Below, piece by piece: positions 43,929-51,717 of a stretch of 64,000 bases of DNA (position 1 is its first letter; every line of letters begins with the position of its first letter). Source of the stretch: Desertivirga brevis (GTDB lineage: Bacteria > Bacteroidota > Bacteroidia > Sphingobacteriales > Sphingobacteriaceae); assembly GCF_017355835.1 (NCBI RefSeq), contig NZ_JAFEWF010000011.1, positions 124,001 to 188,000 of the forward strand, given 5' to 3'. The position numbers and the translations under genes were made by a program. Below the pieces are notes generated by a model that ran no database searches, was not told the DNA's origin, and saw only the letters and a list, made by a program, of their open reading frames with translations.

Positions 43929-44900
43929 TTATTTCGCTGCAGGAGCTGCAGGAGGCATAACAGGAGCTGGTGCCGGACTACCAGGAGCAGCTTTCTTGAT
44001 ATTAACGATCTCCAGTTCGAACAACAGCGGAGTATATGGGCCAATGATCTGGCTTCCCTGAGGACCATATCCAAGTTTGGAAGGGATGATCACAGAAGCT
44101 TTTGCACCCTTATTTAATAAAAGCAATGCTTCATCGAAACCAGGAATAGTAGCATTCATTCCTGCGGGAACCTTGATCGGCTGGTAAGGACGCATAGGAT
44201 CAAGCTTACCTTCTTTTTGAGCAACTTCCTTTACGCTGGTATCAAAAACCTTATTATCACCAGTAAGGTAGCGGCCGGTATAGTTTAATTCTACAGTATC
44301 ACCAGGAGCAGGTTTAACACCGCTACCTTCTTTAGTGATCACATATTTTAAACCAGAAACGGTTGTTGTTGGCTTAAGATCTTTAGCAGATACGTAGCTA
44401 TTGATAATTCCCGACTCACGATTCTTCGCTTTTTCAGCTTCAGCTTTGAAGAATTGCTCCACTTTAGCTTGCATTTGTGCTTCAGTTTGCTTACCACGTG
44501 GAATAACTTTATCTACCTTGATATTTAATACAATGTATTTTCCTTTTGTATTCGTTGGTTTAGGCATGTTCATTTTTGCCTGTAGAGAATCAAGATTGAT
44601 TTTGAAAGAAGCACTGTCACCTTCGCTTAACATGCTGAAGGCAGTTGCGAAGTCGCCTTTGAACATAGACTTTTGCTGAGCAGTGTATGCGGGACGTCCC
44701 ATATCGAAAGAATTGAACATTACTGAATCCTCTTCAGTTTTCTGAATTACATTGAATGCAATAAAATCCCCCTCTTTGATCGTTGGCCCTTCTTTATCTT
44801 CATGAATAATGTAGTGGAGATCACCTTCACCTTTTTTGAATTGCTTACAGCTCGTGAAAGCAAGAGCAGCCAATCCTAAAACAATTAAGTTTCGTTTCAT
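43929..44900 (-). CDS. FKBP-type peptidyl-prolyl isomerase lipoprotein
   Basis: The lipoprotein signal LIVLGLAALAFTSC anchors it by Cys18. As in its neighbour, a degenerate N-terminal FKBP half (EGDFIAFNVIQKTEEDSVMF) is followed by a coiled linker and an intact FKBP domain (GDTVELNYTGRYLTGDNKVFDTS, GFDEALLLLNKGAKASVIIP, LGYGPQGSQ). A Pro/Ala-rich tail ends it. It catalyses prolyl isomerisation of envelope proteins. It starts 12 bp after nrnA, so they share a transcript. Confidence 0.9.
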   Translation of the reverse strand: MKRNLIVLGLAALAFTSCKQFKKGEGDLHYIIHEDKEGPTIKEGDFIAFNVIQKTEEDSVMFNSFDMGRPAYTAQQKSMFKGDFATAFSMLSEGDSASFKINLDSLQAKMNMPKPTNTKGKYIVLNIKVDKVIPRGKQTEAQMQAKVEQFFKAEAEKAKNRESGIINSYVSAKDLKPTTTVSGLKYVITKEGSGVKPAPGDTVELNYTGRYLTGDNKVFDTSVKEVAQKEGKLDPMRPYQPIKVPAGMNATIPGFDEALLLLNKGAKASVIIPSKLGYGPQGSQIIGPYTPLLFELEIVNIKKAAPGSPAPAPVMPPAAPAAK

Positions 44901-44912
44901 TTGGTTTTAAAA

Positions 44913-45923
44913 TTATACTAATAATAGACTTTTATATTCTGGTAAAATAGATTTAAACTTTTCTATAACCTCTGCAATTGGCTGATCAGACTGACCACCT
45001 GCTGCATTCCTATGACCTCCACCCTGGAAGTATTTTTTACATATTTCGTTAGCTGGAAATTCACCGGTAGAGCGAAGAGAAAGTTTCACTTTATCCGCAC
45101 GCTCAATAATTAAAGCTGCCAACCTCACACCGTTTATGGTTAAAGCGTAATTAACCAAGCCTTCAGTATCCCCTGTCTCAATATTATATCGTTGTAATTC
45201 TGCCTGTGTTACCGATATCATGGCCGTATTGTACTCCCTGAACACCTGAAGATTGTTCAGTAAACAGTGTCCAAGAAAACGTAAACGGTCTTCGGAGAAG
45301 TTATCGTATACCAGTTGATGAATCTTCCAGTTCTCTGCTCCTTTTGTAATGAGGTTTGCAACAATATGATGAACTTCAGGTGTTGTGTTGGGAAATCGGA
45401 ACGAACCCGAATCTGTCATGATGCCTGTGTACAAACAACTGGCCACGTCTTTATTGACCAAATGTTCTTCCTGCATCACATTTACGATAAAATCGTAAAC
45501 TAATTGAGCTGTCGCACAGGCATTAATATTCCAGTGCCGATAATCATCGAAATCTTCAGGCTCGAGGTGATGGTCGATCATCACTTTAGTGGCTGATGAC
45601 ACCCTGACCAGCTCCCCTAATTCATTTATCCTGGAAAGCGTATTGAAATCAAGGCAGAAAATAAGATCCGAACTCTCCACCAGCCTTGCACTTTCTTCCT
45701 TTTGTTCTGTGTAAATAACAACGTCTGAGTTACTAGGTAACCAATGAAGGAAAACAGGATAATCTGTTGGAGAAATCACCTTTACATGATGTCCCTTTTG
45801 GACCAAATAATTATACATTCCCAATGACGAACCCATAGCATCACCATCTGGTTTGTGATGAGTTGTTATTACAATATGCTTTGGGTCAGCTAATATTTCC
45901 TTAAGCGCGGTTATTTCCAGCAT
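44913..45923 (-). CDS. nrnA: DHH/DHHA1 phosphoesterase (oligoribonuclease NrnA / pAp phosphatase)
   Basis: It degrades short RNA oligonucleotides and dephosphorylates pAp, a by-product of sulfate assimilation. THHKPDGDAMGSSLGM and MIDHHLEP are the DHH metal motifs; GGGHRNAAGG is the DHHA1 substrate motif. The start is set to ATG 45923 because the -7 element lies at 45942-45949 and excludes the longer frame starting at 45944. Confidence 0.9.
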   Translation of the reverse strand: MLEITALKEILADPKHIVITTHHKPDGDAMGSSLGMYNYLVQKGHHVKVISPTDYPVFLHWLPSNSDVVIYTEQKEESARLVESSDLIFCLDFNTLSRINELGELVRVSSATKVMIDHHLEPEDFDDYRHWNINACATAQLVYDFIVNVMQEEHLVNKDVASCLYTGIMTDSGSFRFPNTTPEVHHIVANLITKGAENWKIHQLVYDNFSEDRLRFLGHCLLNNLQVFREYNTAMISVTQAELQRYNIETGDTEGLVNYALTINGVRLAALIIERADKVKLSLRSTGEFPANEICKKYFQGGGHRNAAGGQSDQPIAEVIEKFKSILPEYKSLLLV

Positions 45924-45941
45924 TCTTCGTGTTAAGAAATG

Positions 45942-45970
45942 CAAAGCTATTAAAAAGCCTGATGTTACAA
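45942..45970 (-). promoter_or_regulatory. Promoter for nrnA and the FKBP genes
   Basis: The minus strand has TAGCTTTG (45942-45949) with TTG at 45968-45970, spacing 18 bp, a good fit to the Bacteroidota -33/-7 promoter. Confidence 0.6.
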
Positions 45971-46037
45971 AATTAGTTTATACTCGGTAGTGACGCCCTA
46001 AAACTCCGGTTTCCGCCTGCCTTTTTCCTTTAACCTT

Positions 46038-46066
46038 TTGCCTTTCACCTCAAAAACTTACCTTTG
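46038..46066 (+). promoter_or_regulatory. Promoter for ndk
   Basis: TTG at 46038-46040 and TACCTTTG at 46059-46066 with an 18-bp spacer. It supports ATG 46085 rather than the frame start at 46064, which lies inside the -7 element. Confidence 0.65.
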
Positions 46067-46084
46067 GGGCAATTTAAAACAACA

Positions 46085-46504
46085 ATGGCTACAAACAGAA
46101 CATTTACAATGATTAAACCAGATGCTGTAAGAAACGGACATACTGGTGCAATTTTAGATGATATCATCAAAGGCGGGTTCAAAATCGTTGCGATGAAATA
46201 TATCCAATTAAGCAAAGAAGCTGCAGGAGCATTTTACGCAGTGCACAAAGAGCGTCCTTTTTATGGCGACTTGGTATCCTTCATGACGTCAGGCCCTATT
46301 GTTGCTGCTATTCTTGAAAAAGAAAATGCAGTTGCTGATTTCCGTACTTTGATCGGAGCAACTGATCCTAAAAAAGCTGACGAAGGAACTATCCGTCAAA
46401 AATATGCTGAATCGATTGAGGCTAACGCTGTTCACGGATCAGACTCGGACGAAAACGCTGAAATCGAAGGAAACTTCTATTTTTCAGCTTTTGAAAGATT
46501 CTAA
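46085..46504 (+). CDS. ndk: Nucleoside diphosphate kinase
   Basis: It transfers the terminal phosphate between nucleoside triphosphates and diphosphates. This 139-residue protein has [29 protein letters not shown] and phospho-His H117 in [12 protein letters not shown], with its C-terminal SAFERF. The promoter and family length fix the start at 46085. Confidence 0.96.
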   Translation: MATNRTFTMIKPDAVRNGHTGAILDDIIKGGFKIVAMKYIQLSKEAAGAFYAVHKERPFYGDLVSFMTSGPIVAAILEKENAVADFRTLIGATDPKKADEGTIRQKYAESIEANAVHGSDSDENAEIEGNFYFSAFERF

Positions 46505-46518
46505 GCTACAATGATAGA

Positions 46519-46550
46519 ATGAATGAGTGAATGAGTGAATGAGTGAATGA
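46519..46550. repeat. 8-bp tandem repeat (GAATGAGT)n
   Basis: Three exact units GAATGAGT and one variant, GAATGATA, follow the ndk stop. A complementary stretch CTCATTCATT (46577-46586) could pair with them to form a long hairpin between the convergent ndk and DUF721 genes, perhaps acting as terminator. Copy number may vary. Confidence 0.6.
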
Positions 46551-46587
46551 TAGAATAACAGGCATTCATTCCTTCTCTCATTCATTT

Positions 46588-46881
46588 CTACAAAAAAACG
46601 ATCTCGTCAAGGACCTTTTTACCAGCTCTCTCATTCATTTTATCCAGTATCTGAGAGCGTATCATTACTAACTCATTTTTCACTACTGAAGAATCTACCC
46701 TTATAAACATCCTTCTTTCGCGAATATACATTTGAGTTGTGCGTGAGGCAATTGCTTTCCCCATCATTTCAGGCCAAGCGGCTATCAAAGAGGTTTCGTC
46801 AAACTTACGTCTCAACTTGTATACATTGAGCAATTGCTCAACTGCTTCTTTAATCGTTTTATCGTTTGTCCGCTTGATCAT
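46588..46881 (-). CDS. DUF721 protein (DciA-like)
   Basis: This 97-residue KH-like domain protein has the DUF721 pattern IAAWPEMMGKAIASRTTQMYIRERRMFIRVDSS. In other bacteria DciA proteins load the replicative helicase DnaB. It overlaps recF by 4 bp (ATGA), a linkage that fits a role in replication or repair. Confidence 0.88.
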   Translation of the reverse strand: MIKRTNDKTIKEAVEQLLNVYKLRRKFDETSLIAAWPEMMGKAIASRTTQMYIRERRMFIRVDSSVVKNELVMIRSQILDKMNERAGKKVLDEIVFL

Positions 46882-47975
46882 TTTACTACACCTCGTTCAA
46901 CCTCAAAGATATTAACTTCCACTCCAATACCTGCAAATATTGTTCTAATACGTTCCTTACTGGTGTCGGTAATGAATATTTGCCCGAAATCATGGTGTGA
47001 TACCATTGTCATAAGCTTTTTGACGCGCTTGTCATCCAGTTTATCGAAGATATCATCTAACAGCAGTAAAGGTTTAAAACCCTTCCTCTGGTGCAGGAAT
47101 GAATATTGAGCCAATTTAAGTGCTATAAGAAAAGATTTTTGCTGCCCCTGCGACCCGAACTTCTTCATCGGCATGTCGTGAATAGAGAAGCTCAAATCAT
47201 CCTTATGAATTCCGCAGGTGGTCCTTTCAAGTACCCTGTCCCTCTCTACCGAACTTTTTAACAAAGCCGCGTAATCGCTACTCAAAAGTTGCGATTCGTA
47301 GACTAGCTCCACCTGCTCCGCATCTTCACTAACGTACTGGTAATGTCTGTTAAACACCGGTAAAAACTCGGCCATAAAAGCCTGCCGCTTGCTGAAAATG
47401 CGCGTCCCTGAAGCAATAAGTTGTTCGTCGTAAACTTCGAGCAACAGGGGGTCGTACCGCCCTGTTTCGGCAATTTTCTTTAACAACATGTTCCTGCTGG
47501 TCAGACTCTTATTATAGGCGATCAACTCATCAAGATATTGATTATCGGTCTGAGAAATTACGCTATCAATAAAACGTCTTCGCTCCTCACTACCTTCAAT
47601 AATAATGCTGATATCATACGGAGAAATCATCACCAAAGGGAAGAGCCCTATATGATCAGCCAGGCGCTGATAATCCTTCTTATTCCTTTTGAACTGCTTT
47701 TTCTGGTTCTTTTTTAGAGAACATGCCACTACATCCTCACTCTCATTCTTTCCAAACACACCCTGTACCATGAAAAATTCGGCACCTTGCCTTATCTGCT
47801 GGGAATCGATTGGATTAAAATAGCTCTTGCATAATGAGAGATAATGTATAGCATCAAGGAGATTAGTCTTCCCTGCCCCATTGTCGCCAGTAAAGGCATT
47901 TACTGTTGGAGAAAAGCGTAATCCTGCTTCCTGATAGTTTTTGAAATTTAGTAGGGATAACTTCTGCAGCCACAT
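46878..47975 (-). CDS. recF: DNA replication and repair protein RecF
   Basis: This 365-residue SMC-like ATPase loads RecA at gaps. Walker A is GDNGAGKTNLLDAI, the signature is FGSQGQQKSFLIALKLAQ, and Walker B is LLLLDDIFDKLD. Its N-terminus MWLQKLSLLNFKNY is typical. A perfect -7 (TAAGTTTG on the minus strand at 47985-47992) leaves a very short leader. Confidence 0.94.
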   Translation of the reverse strand: MWLQKLSLLNFKNYQEAGLRFSPTVNAFTGDNGAGKTNLLDAIHYLSLCKSYFNPIDSQQIRQGAEFFMVQGVFGKNESEDVVACSLKKNQKKQFKRNKKDYQRLADHIGLFPLVMISPYDISIIIEGSEERRRFIDSVISQTDNQYLDELIAYNKSLTSRNMLLKKIAETGRYDPLLLEVYDEQLIASGTRIFSKRQAFMAEFLPVFNRHYQYVSEDAEQVELVYESQLLSSDYAALLKSSVERDRVLERTTCGIHKDDLSFSIHDMPMKKFGSQGQQKSFLIALKLAQYSFLHQRKGFKPLLLLDDIFDKLDDKRVKKLMTMVSHHDFGQIFITDTSKERIRTIFAGIGVEVNIFEVERGVVK

Positions 47976-48099
47976 AAACTCTTACAAACTTAGATAAAAT
48001 TATTCCTTAATGAAGATCAGCTTTGGGATTAACACCACCTAATGCCAGCATAGCTTGTTCCCCAGTCTAACATTAGTCATTCAATTGCAAAAAAGACTG

Positions 48100-48129
48100 T
48101 TGACAGAATGTCTTAAAAGAGTATTTTTG
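48100..48129 (+). promoter_or_regulatory. Promoter for the TPR protein gene
   Basis: TTG (48100-48102), 19-bp spacer, TATTTTTG (48122-48129); near-ideal Bacteroidota promoter, with the start codon at 48149. Confidence 0.7.
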
Positions 48130-48148
48130 CATCCTTTAAATAAACGAA

Positions 48149-48826
48149 ATGTCTAAAGAACAAATAAATACCCCTACTGAGCATAATCAGTTAGGCAACA
48201 CAGGTAGCTTTGTGCAGGAAAACAGAAAAAGCTTAACAGTTATCGGAGGTGCTATTGTAGCCCTGGTATTATTATATTTTGGATATCAGAAATTTTACCT
48301 GGCGCCACGTGCAGAAAAAGCGGTGAACGAAATGTTCAAGGCTGAAGAGTATGTAGCTGCCGATTCACTTACAGATAAAGCAATCACAGGTGACGGTTCT
48401 TACCCAGGTTTTGAAAAAATTGCAGAAGAATACTCCAACACTAAGTCGGCTAATTTAGCTAACGTATATCTTGGCGGCCTGTACCTTCAAAAAGGAGAGT
48501 ACAAAAAAGCTATCGAAGCATTAGAAAATTATTCAGCAACAGGCAGCGCAGTTATCGATCCACTTGTGCTTGGAATGATCGGCGATGCCAACAGTGAATT
48601 AAAGAATTACGACGAAGCGATCAGCTATTACAAAAAGGCTGCAGACAAAGGCTCTGATTCTTTCAATTCTCCGATGTTTCTTAAAAAGTTAGGATTGGTA
48701 TACGAAGAGCAAAAGAAATATGATGATGCTTTGGATGCTTACAAAAAGATCAAATCTGAGTATCCTGAAAGTCAGGAAGCATCTTTAGTAGACGCTTATA
48801 TCGCGAGAGCAGAAGCCCGCTTGTAA
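48149..48826 (+). CDS. Membrane-anchored TPR protein
   Basis: This 225-residue protein has a short cytoplasmic N-terminus, one transmembrane helix (SLTVIGGAIVALVLLYFGYQ) and a periplasmic tetratricopeptide region (ANVYLGGLYLQKGEYKKAIE; GDANSELKNYDEAISYYKKA; LGLVYEEQKKYDDALDAYKK). The architecture is like YfgM, which assists envelope proteins at the translocon. The exact role is unknown. Confidence 0.8.
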   Translation: MSKEQINTPTEHNQLGNTGSFVQENRKSLTVIGGAIVALVLLYFGYQKFYLAPRAEKAVNEMFKAEEYVAADSLTDKAITGDGSYPGFEKIAEEYSNTKSANLANVYLGGLYLQKGEYKKAIEALENYSATGSAVIDPLVLGMIGDANSELKNYDEAISYYKKAADKGSDSFNSPMFLKKLGLVYEEQKKYDDALDAYKKIKSEYPESQEASLVDAYIARAEARL

Positions 48827-48865
48827 GATTGCTGTAATAAAAACTTTAAATACCCTTGCTCGAGA

Positions 48866-48902
48866 ATGGTTACCAATATTTTAGGTAACCATTTATTATT
48901 TT
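48866..48902 (+). terminator. Terminator whose T-tract overlaps the ribH -7 element
   Basis: ATGGTTACC and GGTAACCAT make a perfect 9-bp stem followed by TTATTATTTT. The bases TATTTTCG (48897-48904), one mismatch from TAnnTTTG, lie within the tract just before ribH. Confidence 0.6.
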
Positions 48903-48908
48903 CGCCCC

Positions 48909-49397
48909 ATGGCAACTCACTTAAAAAACCTGTCAGATTTCTCGCACACTACTATTCCCTCAGCCAAAGGCTACCGTTTTGGAATTGTAACAGCCCAATG
49001 GAATGCAGATGTAACGGGAGCGCTTTATAAAGGCGCTTACGACCTTTTGCTTAAGCAGGGGGCTAATCCTGAAGATATTCTTTCGGTATTGGTTCCGGGA
49101 AGTTATGAACTGATCTCAGGAGCAGATCTACTGTTAAGCAAACAAAATCTCGATGCTGTTATTTGTCTCGGTTGTGTAATACAAGGTGAAACTCCACATT
49201 TTGACTATATATGTAATGCAGTCGCAAATGGAATCGCAAATGTTAGCATAAAACATGCTAAACCTGTGATCTTTGGAGTACTTACTACTTTAAACCAGGA
49301 CCAGGCGATGGACCGCGCAGGTGGTAAGCATGGGAACAAAGGAGATGAGGCTGCGGCAACGGCGATACTAATGGTTGAATTAGAGAAGAATCTTTGA
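48909..49397 (+). CDS. ribH: 6,7-dimethyl-8-ribityllumazine synthase
   Basis: It forms the lumazine precursor of riboflavin. The 162 residues include FGIVTAQWNADVTGALYKGA, VPGSYEL, GCVIQGETPHFDYICNAVANG (catalytic His) and KPVIFGVLTTLNQDQAMDRAGG. It is single-gene; other riboflavin genes are not nearby. Confidence 0.95.
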   Translation: MATHLKNLSDFSHTTIPSAKGYRFGIVTAQWNADVTGALYKGAYDLLLKQGANPEDILSVLVPGSYELISGADLLLSKQNLDAVICLGCVIQGETPHFDYICNAVANGIANVSIKHAKPVIFGVLTTLNQDQAMDRAGGKHGNKGDEAAATAILMVELEKNL

Positions 49398-49559
49398 AAC
49401 TAATTTGAAAACCTAACGTATTGAATCAGAAATATTAACAATATAAGATCTGTGAAGGCTTACATCTTGTTTTATAAAATAAACAACAGTTCGGCAACAG
49501 ATTGAGAAACTATTTGATGATTTTTTTCATAAACTGTATCTTTAGATAATTTACTGCTT

Positions 49560-49712
49560 ATGAAAAACTTATCTACAAAAACACAATTAATTCTGATGAA
49601 AAAGGTTGCTATCGGTCTACTTTTATTATTTTCAATGGCCACTATATTTGAATCATGTTCAAGTAAAATGTGCCCTGCTTATAATTCATATCCTCGACCA
49701 AGAAGAGCATAG
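49560..49712 (+). CDS. Small lipoprotein, 50 aa
   Basis: Translation gives MKNLSTKTQLILMKKVAIGL, a hydrophobic run, then the lipobox-like TIFESC followed by SSKMCPAYNSYPRPRRA. A second ATG at 49596 (MKKVAIG) may be the true start, giving 38 residues. A near-consensus -7 (TATCTTTA, 49537-49544) precedes it. Tiny Cys/Pro/Arg-tailed lipoproteins of this kind occur in Sphingobacteria, function unknown. Confidence 0.65.
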   Translation: MKNLSTKTQLILMKKVAIGLLLLFSMATIFESCSSKMCPAYNSYPRPRRA

Positions 49713-49720
49713 TAACCCGT

Positions 49721-49765
49721 AAAACAGCGGGAAGCGATGGCGAGTGTGAGTTTGGCTGTTTTTTT
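49721..49765 (+). terminator. Possible terminator
   Basis: AAAACAGC (49721-49728) and GCTGTTTT (49755-49762) pair around a long loop and are followed by T's, just past the small lipoprotein gene. Confidence 0.45.
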
Positions 49766-49779
49766 GATTATCATTATTT

Positions 49780-50118
49780 ATGAACTGGACATTATTAGAA
49801 AAAATCGATCAGTTAGATTCGATTAAATCTGCTACGGGCTATAGCTTAATATTTAAACATAGTACACGTTGCTCGATTAGCCTGATGGCAAAAAGAAAGT
49901 TCGAGTTTGAATGGGACTCTTTACCTGCTAATACTCCCGTTTACTTTCTGGATCTTTTGAATTATAGAAACATTTCAAACTCAATTGCTGAAATTTTCAA
50001 TGTTCACCATGAATCCCCTCAACTACTCCTGATTAAAGATGGAGAATGTGTTTATGAGGCCTCCCATAGCGAAATTTCGGCAGAAGATGCTGCAGAACAG
50101 ATGACAGTTAATTCCTAG
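49780..50118 (+). CDS. ytxJ: Bacillithiol-system redox protein YtxJ
   Basis: This 112-residue thioredoxin-fold protein has a single cysteine, C31 in FKHSTRCSISLMAKR, the family hallmark, and the cis-Pro at ESPQLLLIKDG. YtxJ is a presumed monothiol bacilliredoxin that removes bacillithiol from proteins. BshA, the first enzyme of bacillithiol synthesis, is encoded at 60052-61185. Confidence 0.88.
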   Translation: MNWTLLEKIDQLDSIKSATGYSLIFKHSTRCSISLMAKRKFEFEWDSLPANTPVYFLDLLNYRNISNSIAEIFNVHHESPQLLLIKDGECVYEASHSEISAEDAAEQMTVNS

Positions 50119-50130
50119 AGACGACATTTT

Positions 50131-50170
50131 AAATAAAAGCAGTAAGAGTTGATTCTCACTGCTTTTATTT
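50131..50170. terminator. Bidirectional intrinsic terminator
   Basis: AAATAAAAGCAGT and ACTGCTTTTATTT form a perfect 13-bp stem between the convergent ytxJ and osmC-like genes. Confidence 0.85.
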
Positions 50171-50183
50171 TATCTTTTCGTAT

Positions 50184-50597
50184 TTAGCTTTTGGGGGAAT
50201 ACACAAAAGTGATATCCTTAACAATATCAGGGTGAAGGCTATAGAAAACAGGACAAGTTTTGGCTGAATGTTCCAAAATTGCTTTTTCTTTATCTGTGTA
50301 ATGTCCGGGAAAAGTTATCTCTGCTTTAATTTCACTAACCCTTCTCGGGTCGGCAGCCATAACTTTCGTAATAGTACAGAATGTTCCGTCGATATCTATT
50401 CCTCGTTCCCTTGCTGCAATACCCATGATGGTGATCATGCAGTTCCCTAAAGATGTAGCCAACAGATCTGTTGGTGAAAATGCTTCACCCCTTCCTTTAT
50501 TATCTACAGGAGCATCCGTTATAATCTTATCGCCTGATTGTAGATGAACCGATTCGGTTCGTAAATCTCCCAAGTATGTAATTTTTGATGTAGCCAT
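50184..50597 (-). CDS. OsmC/Ohr-family peroxiredoxin
   Basis: This 137-residue thiol peroxidase reduces organic peroxides. The two catalytic cysteines are C53 (SLGNCMITIM) and C115 (SAKTCPVFYSL), with the family helix FSPTDLLATSLG. It belongs to the OsmC/YhfA-like branch and the reductant is unknown, possibly lipoylated protein or bacillithiol. Confidence 0.9.
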   Translation of the reverse strand: MATSKITYLGDLRTESVHLQSGDKIITDAPVDNKGRGEAFSPTDLLATSLGNCMITIMGIAARERGIDIDGTFCTITKVMAADPRRVSEIKAEITFPGHYTDKEKAILEHSAKTCPVFYSLHPDIVKDITFVYSPKS

Positions 50598-50701
50598 AAT
50601 GATGTTAAAGGTAAAAGGATAAAAGGAAAAGGTAAAAGTCTTGTCTATTGATTTAGCGTCAAAATCTTATCTCTTCTGCCTCACATCTCACATCTATGCT
50701 G

Positions 50702-50709
50702 TACATTTG
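50702..50709 (+). promoter_or_regulatory. -7 element directly before lipA
   Basis: TACATTTG is a perfect TAnnTTTG only 4 bp upstream of ATG 50714, so transcription is predicted to begin at or next to the start codon (leaderless or nearly so). It also excludes the upstream ATG at 50696. Confidence 0.5.
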
Positions 50710-50713
50710 TATT

Positions 50714-51604
50714 ATGATTGAATTGCCGGTAATTCCTGCTAATCAGGTACAACAACAACGCAGACCAAGTTGGTTACGTGTTAAATTACCTGTTGGAAAA
50801 GAATATGCGCATGTTCGGGGACTAGTTGACGAACATAAACTTCATACGATTTGTGAGAGTGGTAATTGTCCTAATATGGGAGAATGCTGGGGAGCTGGTA
50901 CGGCAACCTTCATGATCCTAGGAAATATTTGTACCCGGTCGTGTTCATTCTGCGCTGTTGCAACAGGCAGACCTTTGGCAGTAGACCTTGACGAGCCAAA
51001 CCGTGTTGCCAACTCAATCAAGTTGATGAACGTAAAGCATGCCGTAATTACTTCTGTAGATCGTGACGATTTGAAAGACGGCGGATCTACTATCTGGGCT
51101 GAAACGATCAGAGCAGTGAGAAGAGAAAGTCCGGGCACAACGATGGAAACACTTATTCCTGATTTTAAAGGAATTTGGGATAATCTTTATCGTGTTTGTG
51201 AAGAAAGGCCCGAGGTGGTTTCACATAATATTGAGACCGTAAAACGCCTCACGAGAGAAGTGCGTATACAAGCAAAGTACGATCGCAGTCTGGAAGTTTT
51301 AAAACGCATCTCTGAATTTGGTTTACGTACTAAATCCGGTATCATGCTTGGTTTGGGCGAAACAGAAGAAGACGTTTTAGAAACAATGCAGGATCTGGCT
51401 GATGCAGGAGTGCATATTTTAACATTAGGCCAATATCTACAGCCAAGCAAAACTCACCACCCTGTACTCGACTGGATCCATCCGGACCAGTTTGCTAAAT
51501 ACAAAGAAGCTGGTATGGAAATGGGCTTCCGTTATGTAGAGAGCGGTCCCCTGGTTCGTTCTTCTTATCACGCAGAAAAACACCTGTTCGATTTACCGAG
51601 ATAA
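50714..51604 (+). CDS. lipA: Lipoyl synthase
   Basis: This radical-SAM enzyme inserts two sulfurs into octanoyl groups. The auxiliary cluster motif [12 protein letters not shown] and the SAM cluster motif CTRSCSFC are both complete, and the C-terminal serine ligand region is [11 protein letters not shown]. From MIELPVIP it has 296 residues, the standard length. LipB is not adjacent. Confidence 0.96.
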   Translation: MIELPVIPANQVQQQRRPSWLRVKLPVGKEYAHVRGLVDEHKLHTICESGNCPNMGECWGAGTATFMILGNICTRSCSFCAVATGRPLAVDLDEPNRVANSIKLMNVKHAVITSVDRDDLKDGGSTIWAETIRAVRRESPGTTMETLIPDFKGIWDNLYRVCEERPEVVSHNIETVKRLTREVRIQAKYDRSLEVLKRISEFGLRTKSGIMLGLGETEEDVLETMQDLADAGVHILTLGQYLQPSKTHHPVLDWIHPDQFAKYKEAGMEMGFRYVESGPLVRSSYHAEKHLFDLPR

Positions 51605-51623
51605 GGTGAAGCTTAAACAACAT

Positions 51624-51655
51624 AAAGGTCTTAATTTGAAAAGGTTAAGGCCTTT
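51624..51655 (+). terminator. Terminator after lipA
   Basis: AAAGGTCTTAA pairs with TTAAGGCCTTT (one G-U) around a 10-nt loop, followed by TCTTTTTAAAT. Confidence 0.75.
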
Positions 51656-51717
51656 TCTTTTTAAATAAAATTTTTCTTTTATAGGGCCAATGAAGCCAAT
51701 GCCTGCTATGCTTACTA

